40,372 bases of DNA, taken from Planctomyces sp. SH-PL62 (lineage in GTDB: Bacteria > Planctomycetota > Planctomycetia > Planctomycetales > Planctomycetaceae). Positions within the stretch are counted from its first letter, which is position 1. The number at the start of each line of letters is the position of its first letter. Positions 27,796 to 35,534 of the stretch are shown piece by piece. The DNA is taken from NCBI GenBank assembly GCA_945905295.1, contig CAMDPX010000045.1, positions 1 to 40,372 on the forward strand, given 5' to 3'. Made by a program: the position numbers and the translations under genes. The notes beneath the pieces are model-generated. The model did not search any database and had not been told where the DNA came from. It saw only the letters and a list, made by a program, of their open reading frames with translations.

Positions 27796-27876
27796 GTAGG
27801 TCAGGCTTTCCAGCCTGACCCGATAGGCGTTGGACGTCGTTTGGCCGTTCGGGTCAGGCTGGAAAGCCTGACCTAC
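27796..27876. repeat. Perfect 26-bp inverted repeat at the 3' end of the second sigma gene
   Basis: Arms 27796-27821 and 27851-27876 are exact inverted copies, and each arm contains the hairpin GTCAGGCTttccAGCCTGAC. The right arm overlaps the stop codon of the sigma factor gene (27873-27875), so the stop is provided by the repeat. It occupies most of the 145-base gap before the kinase start. Confidence 0.95.
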
Positions 27877-28478
27877 GAGAAATCACCCAGCTCGCGGCGC
27901 AGACGTCGGAGCACTCGCGACTTCGCCTGTCGCACCGAGTTCGCGGAGAGGCCCAGGCTTTTCGCGATGTCGTCGGTCTCTTGCTGCTCGACGGTGCTCA
28001 GCCAGAACGCTTGCCAAGTGCGGTCCTCGAATTCGCAGCGGACGCGATCCAGCGCGCGGCGGAAGAGGCGTTGCAGTTCGCCAAGGTCGGTCACGTCCTG
28101 CGATTCGTCGGACCAGATTTCCGGGATCGACGACAGTCGCAGCCAGGCTTCGGTTCCTCCGGCGGCTTCTTCGCGATCGGTCTCGCGGCGAAAGTGATCG
28201 CGCAGTTTGTTGCGAGCGATCGTCCACAGCCAGCCGCGAAACGTGCCCTGCTCCGGCGAATGCAGAAAGCGTTCGATCGCACCGGCGACGGCCGAGAATA
28301 CTTCTTGCGTCAGATCGCTCGCGTCTTCGGCCGACAAGCCGTGATGGCGTCCCCAGTGGTAGACCAGCGGGCCGTACAACTCGGTCAACCGCCGCCACGC
28401 CTGCGGGTCGCGCTGCCGCATACGGCTCAGCCAACTGCTGGAAGTTTTACCGTCCGAGAGAGAAGGAGAAAGACTCAT
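27873..28478 (-). CDS. ECF-type RNA polymerase sigma factor
   Basis: 201 residues from ATG 28478 (MSLSPSLSDGKTSSSWLSRM). The longer open frame upstream has no family similarity. Region 2: AWRRLTELYGPLVYHWGRHH, DASDLTQEVFSAVAGAI, FRGWLWTIARNKLRDHFRRE. Region 4: TDDIAKSLGLSANSVRQAKS ending RVLRRLRREL. This is the planctomycete type found with Ser/Thr kinases. It lies 145 bases upstream of the giant kinase on the same strand, so they probably form one unit. The last codons adjoin an inverted repeat that supplies the TAG stop. Confidence 0.92.
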   Translation of the reverse strand: MSLSPSLSDGKTSSSWLSRMRQRDPQAWRRLTELYGPLVYHWGRHHGLSAEDASDLTQEVFSAVAGAIERFLHSPEQGTFRGWLWTIARNKLRDHFRRETDREEAAGGTEAWLRLSSIPEIWSDESQDVTDLGELQRLFRRALDRVRCEFEDRTWQAFWLSTVEQQETDDIAKSLGLSANSVRQAKSRVLRRLRRELGDFS

Positions 28479-28821
28479 GCGATGCCTGACATGCACAACG
28501 AATCGGGTTCCATGCCGAGCTACCGTATCGGCCGACGTGGCGTGATGCCTAGTGCTGTGACAGCCATCGAGCCGTGTCTTCGTCGCACACTGTGCGGGAC
28601 TTCTGGCGCGCGATCTCGCACGAATGCCCTCCTGTTGGAAAAAAGTTGCGGCAAGATTCTCGCGAATGAATGCGGCGGCAGCTTCGTGCCTCTCAGGGAC
28701 GTACAGCGAGGACGACTCGGAGGTCTCGCAGGCCGCGCCTGGATGCGGCGGCGATGGCGCGCGCTTTGCCCAACAGATGACTGCGACAGCTCTCCGCCAT
28801 TTGTGGTGATGTTTGCATCCT

Positions 28822-28887
28822 GTGAGCCGCAAGGCGCTAGCCGGCGGCTTGTCTGCATCGATCCGCGGCTAGCGCCCTGCGGCTCAC
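28822..28887. repeat. 22-bp inverted repeat in the gap before the Tll0287-like gene
   Basis: Arms 28822-28843 and 28866-28887 match at 21 of 22 positions (GTGAGCCGCAAGGCGCTAGC type), around a 22-base loop. The surrounding 509-base gap (28479-28987) lies between divergent genes and shows no credible gene. It should contain both promoters. Confidence 0.9.
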
Positions 28888-28987
28888 GAATGCGTTTTCA
28901 ACTCGGATGGCAGAGAGCTTGTTGTCATGCTCGGCTGAGTTGGCCGAGCAAGTCTTTGGGTGAATCTCGAATGTTGAGGATCTCGAA

Positions 28988-29521
28988 ATGAAACTGACTC
29001 GCGCTCGCTGTTTCGTGTTGGGAATGTTGGGATTGCTGGCTGGCCTAGCGCTGCTGCCGACTCAGGGTTTCACCGGCGGTGGAGGTGACGAGGCCGTCGA
29101 GCGGACTCGCAAGCAGACACGCATGCTGGACGATCTCTACAAAACGGCGATCGTGCTCATCACCGAACATTACGTGAAAGGGGACGAACCGTCCGCAGCC
29201 GTGGCCGGCAAGCTGCTGTGGAAGGAGATGAAAGCCAAGGGACATCACGAGGTGCGCTTGATCGACGCGACGGGCAGTCCGATCGAAGCGTCGAATGTGG
29301 CGGTCGATGATTTCGAGAAGGGGGCCCTTAGAGAAATCCTCGCGGGCAAAGCGTCGGTCGATCGCGTGATCGAGAAGGACGGCAAGCGGTTTCTCCGCAC
29401 GGCGACCATCGTGCCCGTCGTGATGACCAAGTGCGTCTCCTGTCATCCGCACTACGCCAAAGTCCCCAAGAGCCAAGCGATCGGCGCGCTGGTTTACACG
29501 CTGCCGGTCGAAGACAGGTGA
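28988..29521 (+). CDS. Exported haem-binding Tll0287-like (DUF3365) protein
   Basis: 177 residues with a signal peptide (CFVLGMLGLLAGLALL). The C-terminal half contains one c-type haem motif, C149-V-S-C152-H153, followed by PHYAKVP. The region before it (KEMKAKGHHEVRLID through RTATIVPVV) has the PAS-like arrangement of the Tll0287/DUF3365 family, which often acts as a redox or gas sensor input module. Here it stands alone as a periplasmic protein. GAGG lies upstream of the start. The stop is 3 bases from the start of the CHAD gene, so they are probably co-transcribed. Confidence 0.8.
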   Translation: MKLTRARCFVLGMLGLLAGLALLPTQGFTGGGGDEAVERTRKQTRMLDDLYKTAIVLITEHYVKGDEPSAAVAGKLLWKEMKAKGHHEVRLIDATGSPIEASNVAVDDFEKGALREILAGKASVDRVIEKDGKRFLRTATIVPVVMTKCVSCHPHYAKVPKSQAIGALVYTLPVEDR

Positions 29522-29524
29522 GTC

Positions 29525-30424
29525 ATGGCGACCGCTTCACGACAGGATCGCCGACCACGAACGGACCCCCGCGCGAAGGCCAGCGCTGCGGTCGGTCGCG
29601 TTCTGAAAAACGCGGCCGGCCGACTGCTCGATGCGGCCAATGGCGACCTTTCCGAGGACTCTTTACACGAACTGCGGATTGCCTGCCGACGCGCCGAGGC
29701 GGCCCTGCGGCTCTGCCAGGATGCGGCCGAGGGACGAGCTTGGCGCTGGCTGAAGCGACGACTGAAGACACTGCGCCGTGCCTGCAATGCCCCGCGTGAT
29801 GACGATGTCCTCTGCCGGTGGGTCCAGCGCCACGGCACATCGGCCAGCAAGCCCCTGCGCCAGGCCATTCGCACTCATCGGGACGAAGTGCAGCCACGGA
29901 TTGTGAAGCTGGCTCAACGACTGAGTGACAAGCAACGCTTCGAGCGGCGATCGAGCAAAGTGGTCAAACAATTGCGAGTCTGTGAACGCCAGGGCCAGAT
30001 TGCTCAGGCGTTTGGCCAGCGGCTGTTTGATGAGCTGCATCGCTTCGTGAAGGCCCTGCCCGCCCAGCGTGAGGATGCTTCCGCCCTGCATCGGCTGCGG
30101 ATTGTCGGCAAGCGTTTGCGCTACGCCAGTGAGCTCGTGACTGAGATTTGGCCGGACGTCGCCTTCGTGGAACTCAACGAGCATCTGCATTTGCTGCAAG
30201 ACCGACTGGGTGCCATTCACGATCACATCGTGGGGACACGTCGTCTGCGAAAACGATCGCTGGATGGCTCGACGCACGCCGTCCGGCCGCTCATACAGAA
30301 AGCGCAGGGCACGGCGGTCCGTCTGCAACGAAACTTCTGGCGCTGGTGGCAAGCGTCTCCCATCGAACGCATGCTGGCAGACACCACCGCCGAGGTCTTG
30401 ACGTTAATTAGCCTGACGCCGTGA
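29525..30424 (+). CDS. CHAD domain protein
   Basis: 299 residues of mainly helical, Arg/His-rich sequence. The two CHAD repeats are marked by DSLHELRIACRRAEAALRL (near 47) and SALHRLRIVGKRLRYASEL (near 185), followed by LQDRLGAIHDH. CHAD domains bind inorganic polyphosphate through their conserved basic residues (family knowledge). No CYTH/triphosphatase domain is attached. The start ATG at 29525 is close to the preceding stop, suggesting translational coupling. A link between the haem protein and polyphosphate binding is not established. Confidence 0.88.
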   Translation: MATASRQDRRPRTDPRAKASAAVGRVLKNAAGRLLDAANGDLSEDSLHELRIACRRAEAALRLCQDAAEGRAWRWLKRRLKTLRRACNAPRDDDVLCRWVQRHGTSASKPLRQAIRTHRDEVQPRIVKLAQRLSDKQRFERRSSKVVKQLRVCERQGQIAQAFGQRLFDELHRFVKALPAQREDASALHRLRIVGKRLRYASELVTEIWPDVAFVELNEHLHLLQDRLGAIHDHIVGTRRLRKRSLDGSTHAVRPLIQKAQGTAVRLQRNFWRWWQASPIERMLADTTAEVLTLISLTP

Positions 30425-30438
30425 GCCGTGGTCATCAC

Positions 30439-30524
30439 GGGGCCGGGAGTCTTTGTCATGCCGCACGATGTCACTCGCGACGGCCCACATCGAGACCTTG
30501 CGGCATGAAAAGACACCCGGCCCC
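30439..30524. repeat. GGGGCCGGGAGTCTTT-family hairpin
   Basis: Left arm 30439-30465 (GGGGCCGGGAGTCTTTGTCA onwards) pairs with right arm 30499-30524 (ending GACACCCGGCCCC), with a few mismatches. It belongs to the same family as the elements at 33762 and 38019, including TCACG-type words just outside the arms. It lies between the CHAD and cupin genes. Confidence 0.9.
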
Positions 30525-30674
30525 CTCACGCTTGATTGACGCGCACAAACCCGATGCGCGCGTTTGGACGTTGCGCAGTTTTTCGGCCGCGAACCGGCTA
30601 TGAAATGCGCAACTTCAAAACAGAGACGTTGGACCTCGGCTCCGTCATCCCCCATGAATCTCGAAGGACGTGCC

Positions 30675-31043
30675 ATGACCGACTTGAAGGCAGTCGTGAT
30701 CGACAGCGATCTGTTTCCTGACGAGACCTTCGAGTGGGGCACGCTCAAGTGGCTCTGCAACGCGAAGCTCTCGCCCGGAGCGGCACAAACTCTGGGTCTT
30801 TGCCACATCTGGCCTGGTCAGCGCAACCCACGGCATTTCCATCCCAACTGCGAAGAAGTGTTGTTCATGCTCGCCGGATCGGGACAACACAGCTTCGATG
30901 ATGAGGTGGTGGAACTGCATCGCGACTCGGTGATTCGCATCCCCGCGGGAGTGCGGCACAACCTGAGCAACACCGGTTCGGAGACGATCATCTGCCTGAT
31001 TTCGTTTTCCTCCGGAGATCGCGAAACGGTGTTCTTGGAATAG
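30675..31043 (+). CDS. Small cupin-domain protein
   Basis: 122 residues from ATG 30675 (MTDLKAVVID), chosen because GAAGGA lies 6-7 bases upstream. A longer in-frame extension begins at 30564 but lacks conservation cues. The single cupin barrel shows the metal-binding motif HFHPNCEEVLFMLAGSG and the second motif PAGVRHNLSNTG. Two histidines plus a glutamate and a late histidine would bind a metal ion. The ligand and reaction are unknown. It may be a sugar- or small-molecule-binding cupin. Confidence 0.85.
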   Translation: MTDLKAVVIDSDLFPDETFEWGTLKWLCNAKLSPGAAQTLGLCHIWPGQRNPRHFHPNCEEVLFMLAGSGQHSFDDEVVELHRDSVIRIPAGVRHNLSNTGSETIICLISFSSGDRETVFLE

Positions 31044-31059
31044 AGTTTGTTTTCATTAG

Positions 31060-31123
31060 TAGCCGCGTTTCGCCAGAACGCGGGTGAATTACCACCGACC
31101 CTCGTTCTCGCGAAACTCGGCCA
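31060..31123. repeat. Diverged inverted repeat of the CCACGTTC-gcca family
   Basis: Arms 31060-31085 and 31098-31123 pair at 22 of 26 positions. The left arm contains CCGCGTTtcgccaGAACGCGG, which matches the arms at 26359 with paired A-T to G-C changes in the stem. It lies between the convergent cupin and esterase genes. Confidence 0.8.
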
Positions 31124-31145
31124 CCAAAAGAATTCCATTCGCCGG

Positions 31146-32054
31146 CTATTTCCCCAGCAACTTCGCCACCAGAAAATCGTTCGCGCTGGCGTACTTGTCC
31201 GACTTGGAGACGCCAGGGATCAGCAGGTGGCATTCGTGGCCGAGCTTGTCGGATTTCTCTTTCAGCTTTACGCCGTAGACCGGATGGTGAATACCATGTC
31301 CGGCGTCCTTGGACGGCAGAGTCATGTCGGCCCCATACGTCATCAGCAGCGGCGGATCTTTGCCATCGACGTGGTTGTACGGCGAGAACTCGACATAGAG
31401 CGCATGGTGCTTGTCGTAGTTCTTCAGCGCCGCGTCGATGGTCTTCTCGCCGACGGCCAGGTTGATCATGCGATGCTTGAGCACGTTTGGCCCCAGCCAC
31501 TCTTCACAGACTTTCGGATCAATCGAGGTCTGCCCGCTGGCGACCGCGGCGGCACAGACGCGCGTGGATTCGCGCAACACCGGGTCGCTCGCTTTCGGGT
31601 CCGCTAAATCGTCGTGCAACAGCAGCCACATCGACGTGCAGGCTCCGGCGCTGCCGCCGGTCAGCGCGATATTTTTCTTGTCGACGTTCCAATCGGCGGC
31701 CTTCGTGCGGATAAATTGAATCGCCCGCGCGGCATCATGCACCGGGGCCGGCAGCGGATGCGCGCCACTCAATCGATAGTTGATCGCCGCACAGGAAATT
31801 CCTTGGTCGAGAAACGGCTGGATCGTCTTCGTCGTGTCTTGCTTCTTGTCGCCTCCCGTCCAGCCGCCACCATGAATGTAGACCAGCAGCGGGCGCGGCT
31901 TGTCCCCTTTTGCCTGCCAAAAGTCGAGCACGTTGCGGACGTCTGGCCCATAGGACACCTCGGCGTGCGTTGGTGCCAATTGTTTCGGTTCATCGGCGGC
32001 GAACAGGGCGCTGGTCGCCACAAAGTAAAACAGGATTGCGAGCGAGGATTTCAT
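31146..32054 (-). CDS. Exported alpha/beta-hydrolase (esterase/lipase-like)
   Basis: 302 residues with a signal peptide (MKSSLAILFYFVATSALFA). The oxyanion-hole motif is VYIHGGGWTGGDKK. The nucleophile is S135 in TGGSAGA. It resembles the carboxylesterase / BD-FAE-type family, which acts on acetylated or feruloylated carbohydrates. The acid and base residues are not certain; a C-terminal ADMTLPSKDAGHG or KLGHECHLLIPG segment could provide them. CGGAG upstream of the start supports ATG 32054. It is a single gene, convergent with the cupin. Confidence 0.87.
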   Translation of the reverse strand: MKSSLAILFYFVATSALFAADEPKQLAPTHAEVSYGPDVRNVLDFWQAKGDKPRPLLVYIHGGGWTGGDKKQDTTKTIQPFLDQGISCAAINYRLSGAHPLPAPVHDAARAIQFIRTKAADWNVDKKNIALTGGSAGACTSMWLLLHDDLADPKASDPVLRESTRVCAAAVASGQTSIDPKVCEEWLGPNVLKHRMINLAVGEKTIDAALKNYDKHHALYVEFSPYNHVDGKDPPLLMTYGADMTLPSKDAGHGIHHPVYGVKLKEKSDKLGHECHLLIPGVSKSDKYASANDFLVAKLLGK

Positions 32055-32080
32055 GAGTGGCTCCGAGTAGTTGGAAATTC

Positions 32081-32152
32081 GGCGAGCGGGGCGGCGTCAG
32101 CCCCCCGGTTGAGTCGGCTCCGGACCGGGGGGCTGACGCCGCCCCGCTCGCC
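32081..32152. repeat. Perfect 29-bp inverted repeat upstream of the esterase gene
   Basis: Arms 32081-32109 and 32124-32152 are exact inverted copies of GGCGAGCGGGGCGGCGTCAG plus CCCCCCGGT, with a 14-base loop. It lies about 27 bases before the esterase start, in the divergent gap to the DUF1501 gene, where promoters are expected. Confidence 0.95.
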
Positions 32153-32336
32153 TGTTGCATTCGAGGTATAAGCACACGATCCGACGACATCCACGCTGCG
32201 CCGCCACTTTCATGGGCAGAGCCGTCGCATCTTCATTTTGTGGGTTCCGACTAGCGGCAGCGAGCCGATAAGATCCGTGCTAGACTCAGACGAACGTCGT
32301 GGGTGCATTTTCAACGATCGAAATTGGGACGGCTTC

Positions 32337-33755
32337 ATGAATCTTCAACAGCGTGTTTGCTCCGGTCCGGTGAAGCGGCGGGAGTTTTTGGCGGCGGGAA
32401 TGCTCGGAGTCGGCGGACTCTCCTTGCCGGAGCTATTTCAGTTGCAGGCTCAGGCGGAGCAAGTGGGCCAGGCGGTCGATCAGCAGACCAACGTCATTTT
32501 CGTCTGGATGCCCGGTGGTCCTCCTCACATGGACATGTATGACATGAAGCCCAAGGCTTCGTCAGACTATCGCGGTGAGTTCCATCCGATCCCCACCAAC
32601 GTCCCCGGCCTCGACGTCTGCGAGCTGATGCCTCGGCACGCCAAGATCGCCGACAAGTATTCGGTGGTCCGCTCGATCTCGCACAACTTCGCCGATCACG
32701 GTGGCGGCCACAAACGGATGATGACCGGCCGCGTCCCCGCAACTCCGGTCGATACCGTCAACGATGCTCCGGCGACCGGCTCGATCGTCGCCAAGTGCCG
32801 CGAGCGAGTCGACAACGGCCTGCCCAACTATGTCTCGATGAATCCTGGCGGACGCACCAACGACGTGTTCGCTCAAGGCCCGGCCTATCTCGGTCAGGCG
32901 TACCTGCCGTTCAATGTGGAAGGCGATCCGACGCAGCCGAACTTCGTGGTTCCGAACATCGCGATGAACACCACGATTGCTCCGCGAGTCGATGACCGCA
33001 TGAAGCTGCTCAGCAGTCTCGACCGCATCGACCGACACATCGACACGTCGCGCATGATGGATTCGATGGACCGCTACCAACAGCGCGCCGTCAGCATGTT
33101 GCTGAGCGACGCTGCCAAGAAGGCGTTTGACTTGTCTCGCGAACCGGATGCTCTGCGCGATCGCTACGGCCGCCACTGCTGGGGCCAGCGAGCCTTGATG
33201 GCTCGGCGACTGGTCGAAGCGGGAGTCAGCTTCGTCACCGTCATCATGGAGAACCCGTATCAGTCCGGCATCCCGCACCTCAAGCAAGGGGTCTACAACT
33301 GGGACTCGCACGCGGTGAATTGCCACATCTGGGATGACCTCAACGTGCGCTTGCCGATCTACGATCAAGCTGTGACCGCGCTGATTGAAGATGTCTATCA
33401 ACGTGGTCTCGACAAGAAGACGCTGATCGTCGTGACCGGCGAATTCGGTCGCACACCGCGCATCGAAAAGTCGATCGGCTCACAAACCGGAGTCATGCAC
33501 CCCGGCCGAGATCACTGGCCGCAAGCGATGTCTCTGATCATGGCCGGCGGCGGAATGCGCACCGGTCAAATCGTCGGCTCAACCAATTCCAAGGGCGAGC
33601 ACCCCGCCGATCGGCCGCTCACCCCGAACGATCTGTGGGCCACGGTCTATCGCCACCTGGGCATCGACGACTCCGCGTCGTTCCCCGATTACGGCGGTCG
33701 CCCCATGCCGATCCTGCCCTTCGGCGATCCGATCAGCGAGTTGCTGCGAGCGTAG
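32337..33755 (+). CDS. DUF1501 family protein, Tat-exported
   Basis: 472 residues from ATG 32337. A twin-arginine-type signal (KRREFLAAGMLGVGGLSLP) opens the protein. The DUF1501 body belongs to the alkaline-phosphatase-like/sulfatase-related superfamily: WMPGGPPHMDMYDMKP near the start, VRSISHNFADHGGGHKRMMTG, and VVTGEFGRTPRIE with a histidine-rich HPGRDHWPQAMS near the end. DUF1501 genes are strongly amplified in planctomycetes, usually next to DUF1549/DUF1553 genes. This copy stands alone, tail to tail with a second DUF1501 gene. The substrate is unknown. Confidence 0.93.
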   Translation: MNLQQRVCSGPVKRREFLAAGMLGVGGLSLPELFQLQAQAEQVGQAVDQQTNVIFVWMPGGPPHMDMYDMKPKASSDYRGEFHPIPTNVPGLDVCELMPRHAKIADKYSVVRSISHNFADHGGGHKRMMTGRVPATPVDTVNDAPATGSIVAKCRERVDNGLPNYVSMNPGGRTNDVFAQGPAYLGQAYLPFNVEGDPTQPNFVVPNIAMNTTIAPRVDDRMKLLSSLDRIDRHIDTSRMMDSMDRYQQRAVSMLLSDAAKKAFDLSREPDALRDRYGRHCWGQRALMARRLVEAGVSFVTVIMENPYQSGIPHLKQGVYNWDSHAVNCHIWDDLNVRLPIYDQAVTALIEDVYQRGLDKKTLIVVTGEFGRTPRIEKSIGSQTGVMHPGRDHWPQAMSLIMAGGGMRTGQIVGSTNSKGEHPADRPLTPNDLWATVYRHLGIDDSASFPDYGGRPMPILPFGDPISELLRA

Positions 33756-33761
33756 AGCCAA

Positions 33762-33863
33762 GGGGTCGGGAGTCTTTTCAGGTCGGCGTCGCGCCCCTTC
33801 GCAACGATTCGCGATACGACATCCAATGACCATTCGGCCGACCTGAAAAAGACTCCCGACCCC
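33762..33863. repeat. GGGGTCGGGAGTCTTTT-family hairpin between convergent DUF1501 genes
   Basis: Left arm 33762-33786 and right arm 33838-33863 pair almost completely; the right arm has one extra A in its A-run. The loop is 51 bases. The right arm ends 1 base before the stop codon of the - strand DUF1501 gene. The family also occurs at 30439 and 38019. Confidence 0.93.
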
Positions 33864-33864
33864 G

Positions 33865-35292
33865 TCACGCGAAGATCTCGCGCACAACATTCCCTTCGAC
33901 ATCTGTCAAACGGAAATCGCGCCCCGCGTACCGATACGTCAGCCGCTCGTGATCCAATCCGAGCAGATGCAGCAGCGTTGCGTGGAAGTCGTGAATGTGG
34001 ACTTTGTTCTCGGCGGCGTAGTAGCCGTAGTCGTCGGTTGCTCCATATCGAAAGCCTCCCTTCACGCCGCCGCCGGCCAGCCACATCGTGAAGCCTTCGG
34101 AATTGTGATCGCGACCATTGGTGGTTCCTTCGGCGGTGGGAGTGCGGCCGAACTCGCTGCCCCACCAGACCAGCGTGTCATCGAGCATCCCGCGAGCCTT
34201 GAGGTCCGCCAGCAGGCCGGCGATCGGCAGGTCCACTTCGCGAGCGTTCTTCTCGTGGCCGTTCTTGAGGTCCGAGTGTTGGTCCCATTGCACTTTGCTG
34301 TCGCTGTGCGTGACTTGAATGAACCGCACTCCCGCCTCGGCGAAGCGGCGCGCCATCAGACACATCCGGCCGAAGTTCTCCGTCACCGGTTCGTCCATTC
34401 CATAGAGCTTTCGCGTCGCGGCCGATTCGCCGGACAAGTCTTCGACCTGTGGAATGGCGGTCTGCATGTGAAAGGCCAGCTCGAAGGAATTGATCCGCGC
34501 TTCGAGCGACGCTTCGGGGCCGGACTGAGCCAGGTGCTCGCGGTTCATCGCCTTCAGGCGATCCAGTTGCAGTCGCTGAACGTCACGAGTCAGTCGCGAG
34601 TTGCTGATGAACTTCACGCGGGCTTTGTCCGACGGCACGCTCGCGTCGCCCAGCGGAGTCCCTTGGTACTCGGCCGGCAGAAACGCGGTGCTCCAGTTGT
34701 TGATCCCGCCAAAGGCCAGTGACGGGCAGATCGTCACGAACGCCGGAAGATTGGCGTTGTCGGTTCCCAGACCGTAACTCACCCACGAGCCGATGCTGGG
34801 CCGAATGAAGTTGTCGCTGCCCGTGTGCAGCTTCATCATCGCTCCGCCATGAGCCGGATTCGTCCCATGCACCGAATGGATCATGCACAGGTCATCGACC
34901 CGCTGAGCCAAGTGCGGGAACAGTTCGCTGACCGGCAGGCCGCTCTCGCCGTATTGCCGGAAGGACCACGGCGACTTGAGCAAATTGCTGGTCGAGTTGA
35001 ATTGCACGCGCGGCTTGGCAAACGGCAGCGGCTTGCCATCATCGCGAGTCAGCAGCGGCTTTGGATCGAACGTGTCCACATGCGAAGGCCCGCCGGACAT
35101 CAGGAGAAAAATGATTCGCTTCGCCCGAGCCGCAAAGTGCGGCAACCTCGCCGCCAGGGGATTCTCATCCGCCGCGCGAATCGACGACTCGTTCGCCAGC
35201 AGCGAAGCCAGGGCGAGCGAACCGAATCCGACGGCGGAGCGCTGCAAGAGCGCCCGGCGTGAGACGGTGCGGATTGACTGCGAGTGATTCAT
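33865..35292 (-). CDS. DUF1501 family protein, Tat-exported (second copy)
   Basis: 475 residues from ATG 35292. The N-terminus carries a twin-arginine signal (VSRRALLQRSAVGFGSLALA). The body has the family motifs LLMSGGPSHVDTFDPKP, CMIHSVHGTNPAHGGAMMKL, WWGSEFGRTPTAEG and DHNSEGFTMWLAGGG. It lies downstream of the DUF1549/DUF1553 gene on the same strand, the usual planctomycete pair, so the two are likely expressed and function together. The upstream extension of the frame (to 35592) has no family similarity and crosses a hairpin. It differs substantially from the copy at 32337, so it is not a recent duplicate. Confidence 0.93.
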   Translation of the reverse strand: MNHSQSIRTVSRRALLQRSAVGFGSLALASLLANESSIRAADENPLAARLPHFAARAKRIIFLLMSGGPSHVDTFDPKPLLTRDDGKPLPFAKPRVQFNSTSNLLKSPWSFRQYGESGLPVSELFPHLAQRVDDLCMIHSVHGTNPAHGGAMMKLHTGSDNFIRPSIGSWVSYGLGTDNANLPAFVTICPSLAFGGINNWSTAFLPAEYQGTPLGDASVPSDKARVKFISNSRLTRDVQRLQLDRLKAMNREHLAQSGPEASLEARINSFELAFHMQTAIPQVEDLSGESAATRKLYGMDEPVTENFGRMCLMARRFAEAGVRFIQVTHSDSKVQWDQHSDLKNGHEKNAREVDLPIAGLLADLKARGMLDDTLVWWGSEFGRTPTAEGTTNGRDHNSEGFTMWLAGGGVKGGFRYGATDDYGYYAAENKVHIHDFHATLLHLLGLDHERLTYRYAGRDFRLTDVEGNVVREIFA

Positions 35293-35422
35293 GTCTGATC
35301 CAAACTCCGAATGAAGTCCGCAATTCGACTGTATGACATTGTCATTGAAGACCCCATCCGGCTCGCCCGGATGGTGAAAAAGATGGAGAGCTATAACAGG
35401 CGAGAACCCACCAATCTCCCCC

Positions 35423-35465
35423 AACTCTCCGGTTCCTCCGCCGAAGGCGGAAGAACCGGAGAGTT
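35423..35465. repeat. Short 20-bp hairpin between DUF1553 and DUF1501 genes
   Basis: Arms 35423-35442 and 35446-35465 match at 19 of 20 positions (AACTCTCCGGTTC type), with a 3-base loop. It lies in the 242-base spacer between two co-oriented genes. It could trim or partly terminate the transcript. There is no U-tract. Confidence 0.85.
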
Positions 35466-35534
35466 GAAGCGTTGCGACGACATGATCTAGCCCACCATCT
35501 GCTTCACCAACGGCACGAGGCCGTTGGGGTCGTT

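Noticed and set aside
28479-28832. N-terminal extension of the second sigma factor to 28832
   Set aside because: The extra 118 residues show no sigma-factor similarity and run into an inverted repeat; ATG 28478 gives the family-typical N-terminus.
33762-33863. Rho-independent terminators at the gene-border hairpins
   Set aside because: Loops are long and no U-tracts follow the stems; shared arm sequences fit a repeat family better.
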